Positions 5,586-6,642 of a DNA stretch of 6,642 nucleotides are shown piece by piece; the first letter of the stretch is position 1; the number at the start of each line of letters is the position of its first letter. A program made the position numbers and the translations under genes. Origin of the DNA: Myxococcota bacterium (GTDB lineage Bacteria > Myxococcota_A > Polyangia > HGW-17 > JAJRWW01); assembly GCA_024276595.1 (NCBI GenBank), contig JAJRWW010000322.1, forward strand, positions 1 to 6,642, written 5' to 3'. Under the pieces are notes generated by a model. The model saw only the letters and a program-made list of their open reading frames with translations, was not told the origin of the DNA and searched no databases.

Positions 5586-6642
5586 TCACTTCTCCTCCAG
5601 GGGCAAATACACCGAGAAGGTGCTTCCCTCCCCGGGGGCGCTGGCGGCATCGATCCAGCCGCCGTGCTCGGTGACGATGCCGTGGGCCACCGAGAGCCCC
5701 AGGCCGGTCCCCTGACCCACGTCCTTGGTGGTGAAGAAGGGCTCGAAGACGTGCGGCAGGTCCTCTGGGGGGATGCCTTCGCCCCTGTCGACGACCCGCA
5801 TGCAGGCCAGCTCGCCGCTCGGGATCGGCACCCCGTGGGGGGGATGCGCCTCCTCCCTTTCAACGTGGATCTGGATCTCCCCGCCCTCGGGTGTGCTCTG
5901 CATGGCGTTTAGCAGCAAGGTGGTCAGCACCTGTGTGAGCTGGTCCGGATCGGCCAGCACCTGGATCGGGGAGCGCTCCCCTTTCACGACGCGCAAGCGC
6001 TGGCTCCGCCTGGAGGCCTCCGACTCGAGCAGGGCAGCCCCTTGGGAGGCCACATTCCAAAGGTCCACCGAGGCTCGCGCCGGGGCGCGCTTGCGAGCGA
6101 AGGTTAGCACCTGGTTGACGATGTGAGTCATCCGCCGTACCTGCTCCTTGATGAGCCGAGCCGAAGCGAGCTTCTCCTCGGCGGTGAGCCGGCTGTCGGC
6201 CAGGAGATCCGCTCTGGCAGAGATCACGTTCAGGGGAGTGCCCAGCTCGTGGGCCATCCCCGCCGCCAGCCTCCCCATGGACTTGAGGCGGTCCGCGTGA
6301 CGAAGCTGCTGCAGGGCGTCCATGCGCGCCTCGGTCTCTTGCTCGATGCGCTCGCCGGCCTCCTCCAGGCGCTCGCACATGCGGTTCATGGATCGCGCCA
6401 GCGTCGCGAGCTCGTCCTTGCCCCGGATGAAGACTGGCCCTGAGAGGTCCCCCTCGCCAGCGCGCCGCGCCTTGTCGGCCAGCAACGCCAGCGGGCGGCC
6501 CAGGCGCACGAGGCCCAGGGGAACGACGAGCAGGCCGCAGACGAGGGCGATGGATCCCAGCAGCCACAGCTTGCGGATGATCGTCTCGCGAGCGTAGGCG
6601 TCCCGGTGGGCCAGGCTCTCGGCCAGCTCCACCGCACCCAGC
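5586..6642 (-). CDS. Membrane sensor histidine kinase (partial, N-terminus beyond right edge)
   Basis: The frame is open to the window edge, so the true start and most of the sensor region are missing. Numbering from the GTG at 6632, the visible part has a transmembrane helix at about 22-44 (KLWLLGSIALVCGLLVVPLG), then a HAMP domain (about 45-92) and a short coiled coil. The HisKA domain has the phospho-acceptor H128 in MAHELGTPLN. The HATPase domain has an N-box (LLLNAMQSTPEGG, N242), a G1 box (VDRGEGIP, 281-288), an F-box (PFFTTK) and a G2 box (GQGTGLGL, 307-314). All catalytic motifs are intact. The membrane helix plus HAMP implies an extracytoplasmic or membrane sensor domain just outside the window. 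The stop (TGA, 5588-5586) is one base from the start of the NtrC-type regulator, its expected phosphotransfer partner. The GTG at 6632 is not the likely start, because it sits inside the domain preceding the membrane helix. Confidence 0.95.
   Translation of the reverse strand, partial: LGAVELAESLAHRDAYARETIIRKLWLLGSIALVCGLLVVPLGLVRLGRPLALLADKARRAGEGDLSGPVFIRGKDELATLARSMNRMCERLEEAGERIEQETEARMDALQQLRHADRLKSMGRLAAGMAHELGTPLNVISARADLLADSRLTAEEKLASARLIKEQVRRMTHIVNQVLTFARKRAPARASVDLWNVASQGAALLESEASRRSQRLRVVKGERSPIQVLADPDQLTQVLTTLLLNAMQSTPEGGEIQIHVEREEAHPPHGVPIPSGELACMRVVDRGEGIPPEDLPHVFEPFFTTKDVGQGTGLGLSVAHGIVTEHGGWIDAASAPGEGSTFSVYLPLEEK

Noticed and set aside
4211..5863. Extended start for the NtrC-type regulator at 5863
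   Set aside because: The extra residues overlap the HATPase domain of the kinase in another frame. ATG 5584 has a strong ribosome site and begins right at the receiver domain.

Overview
The window is GC-rich (roughly two thirds G+C by eye) and every gene I can support is on the minus strand, so transcription runs from the right edge to the left. Gene content (a sigma-54 two-component pair, an SLC13 permease with TrkA-C-type domains, cytidylate-kinase-like proteins, a receiver protein) and the codon bias suggest a GC-rich deltaproteobacterial-type organism (Desulfobacterota/Myxococcota or a relative). That placement is inference. I see no tRNA, rRNA, CRISPR array, IS element or phage gene.

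Layout in transcription order: (1) 6642-5586, the C-terminal part of a membrane histidine kinase (last membrane segment, HAMP, HisKA, HATPase), cut by the right edge. (2) 5584-4211, an NtrC-type response regulator with receiver, sigma-54-activating AAA+ domain (GAFTGA intact) and Fis-type HTH, with one base between the kinase stop and its start codon. (3) 4210-3906, a 305-bp gap holding a near-consensus sigma-54 -24/-12 promoter (4041-4026) preceded by a cluster of ATGGGGA/TCCCCAT repeats that could be the activator's binding sites. (4) 3905-2103, an SLC13-family permease with two soluble TrkA-C-like modules in the central loop. (5) 2091-1279, a cytidylate-kinase-like protein with a degenerate P-loop and a BON-like C-terminal domain, 11 bp after the permease stop. 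(6) 1224-376, a paralogue of (5), interrupted by an in-frame TAG at codon 20. (7) 344-1, a receiver-domain protein cut by the left edge.

Working model (inference): the kinase senses an envelope or periplasmic signal and phosphorylates the NtrC-type regulator. The regulator then switches on, through sigma-54, an operon encoding an anion/dicarboxylate/sulfate-type transporter, two divergent nucleotide-kinase-like proteins and a receiver protein. The most notable observations are the sigma-54 promoter next to its likely activator, the repeat cluster upstream of it, and the amber codon in the second kinase-like gene. That amber aligns without gaps to a glutamine in the neighbouring paralogue, and the two kinase-like genes lie in one continuous frame broken only by two TAG codons.
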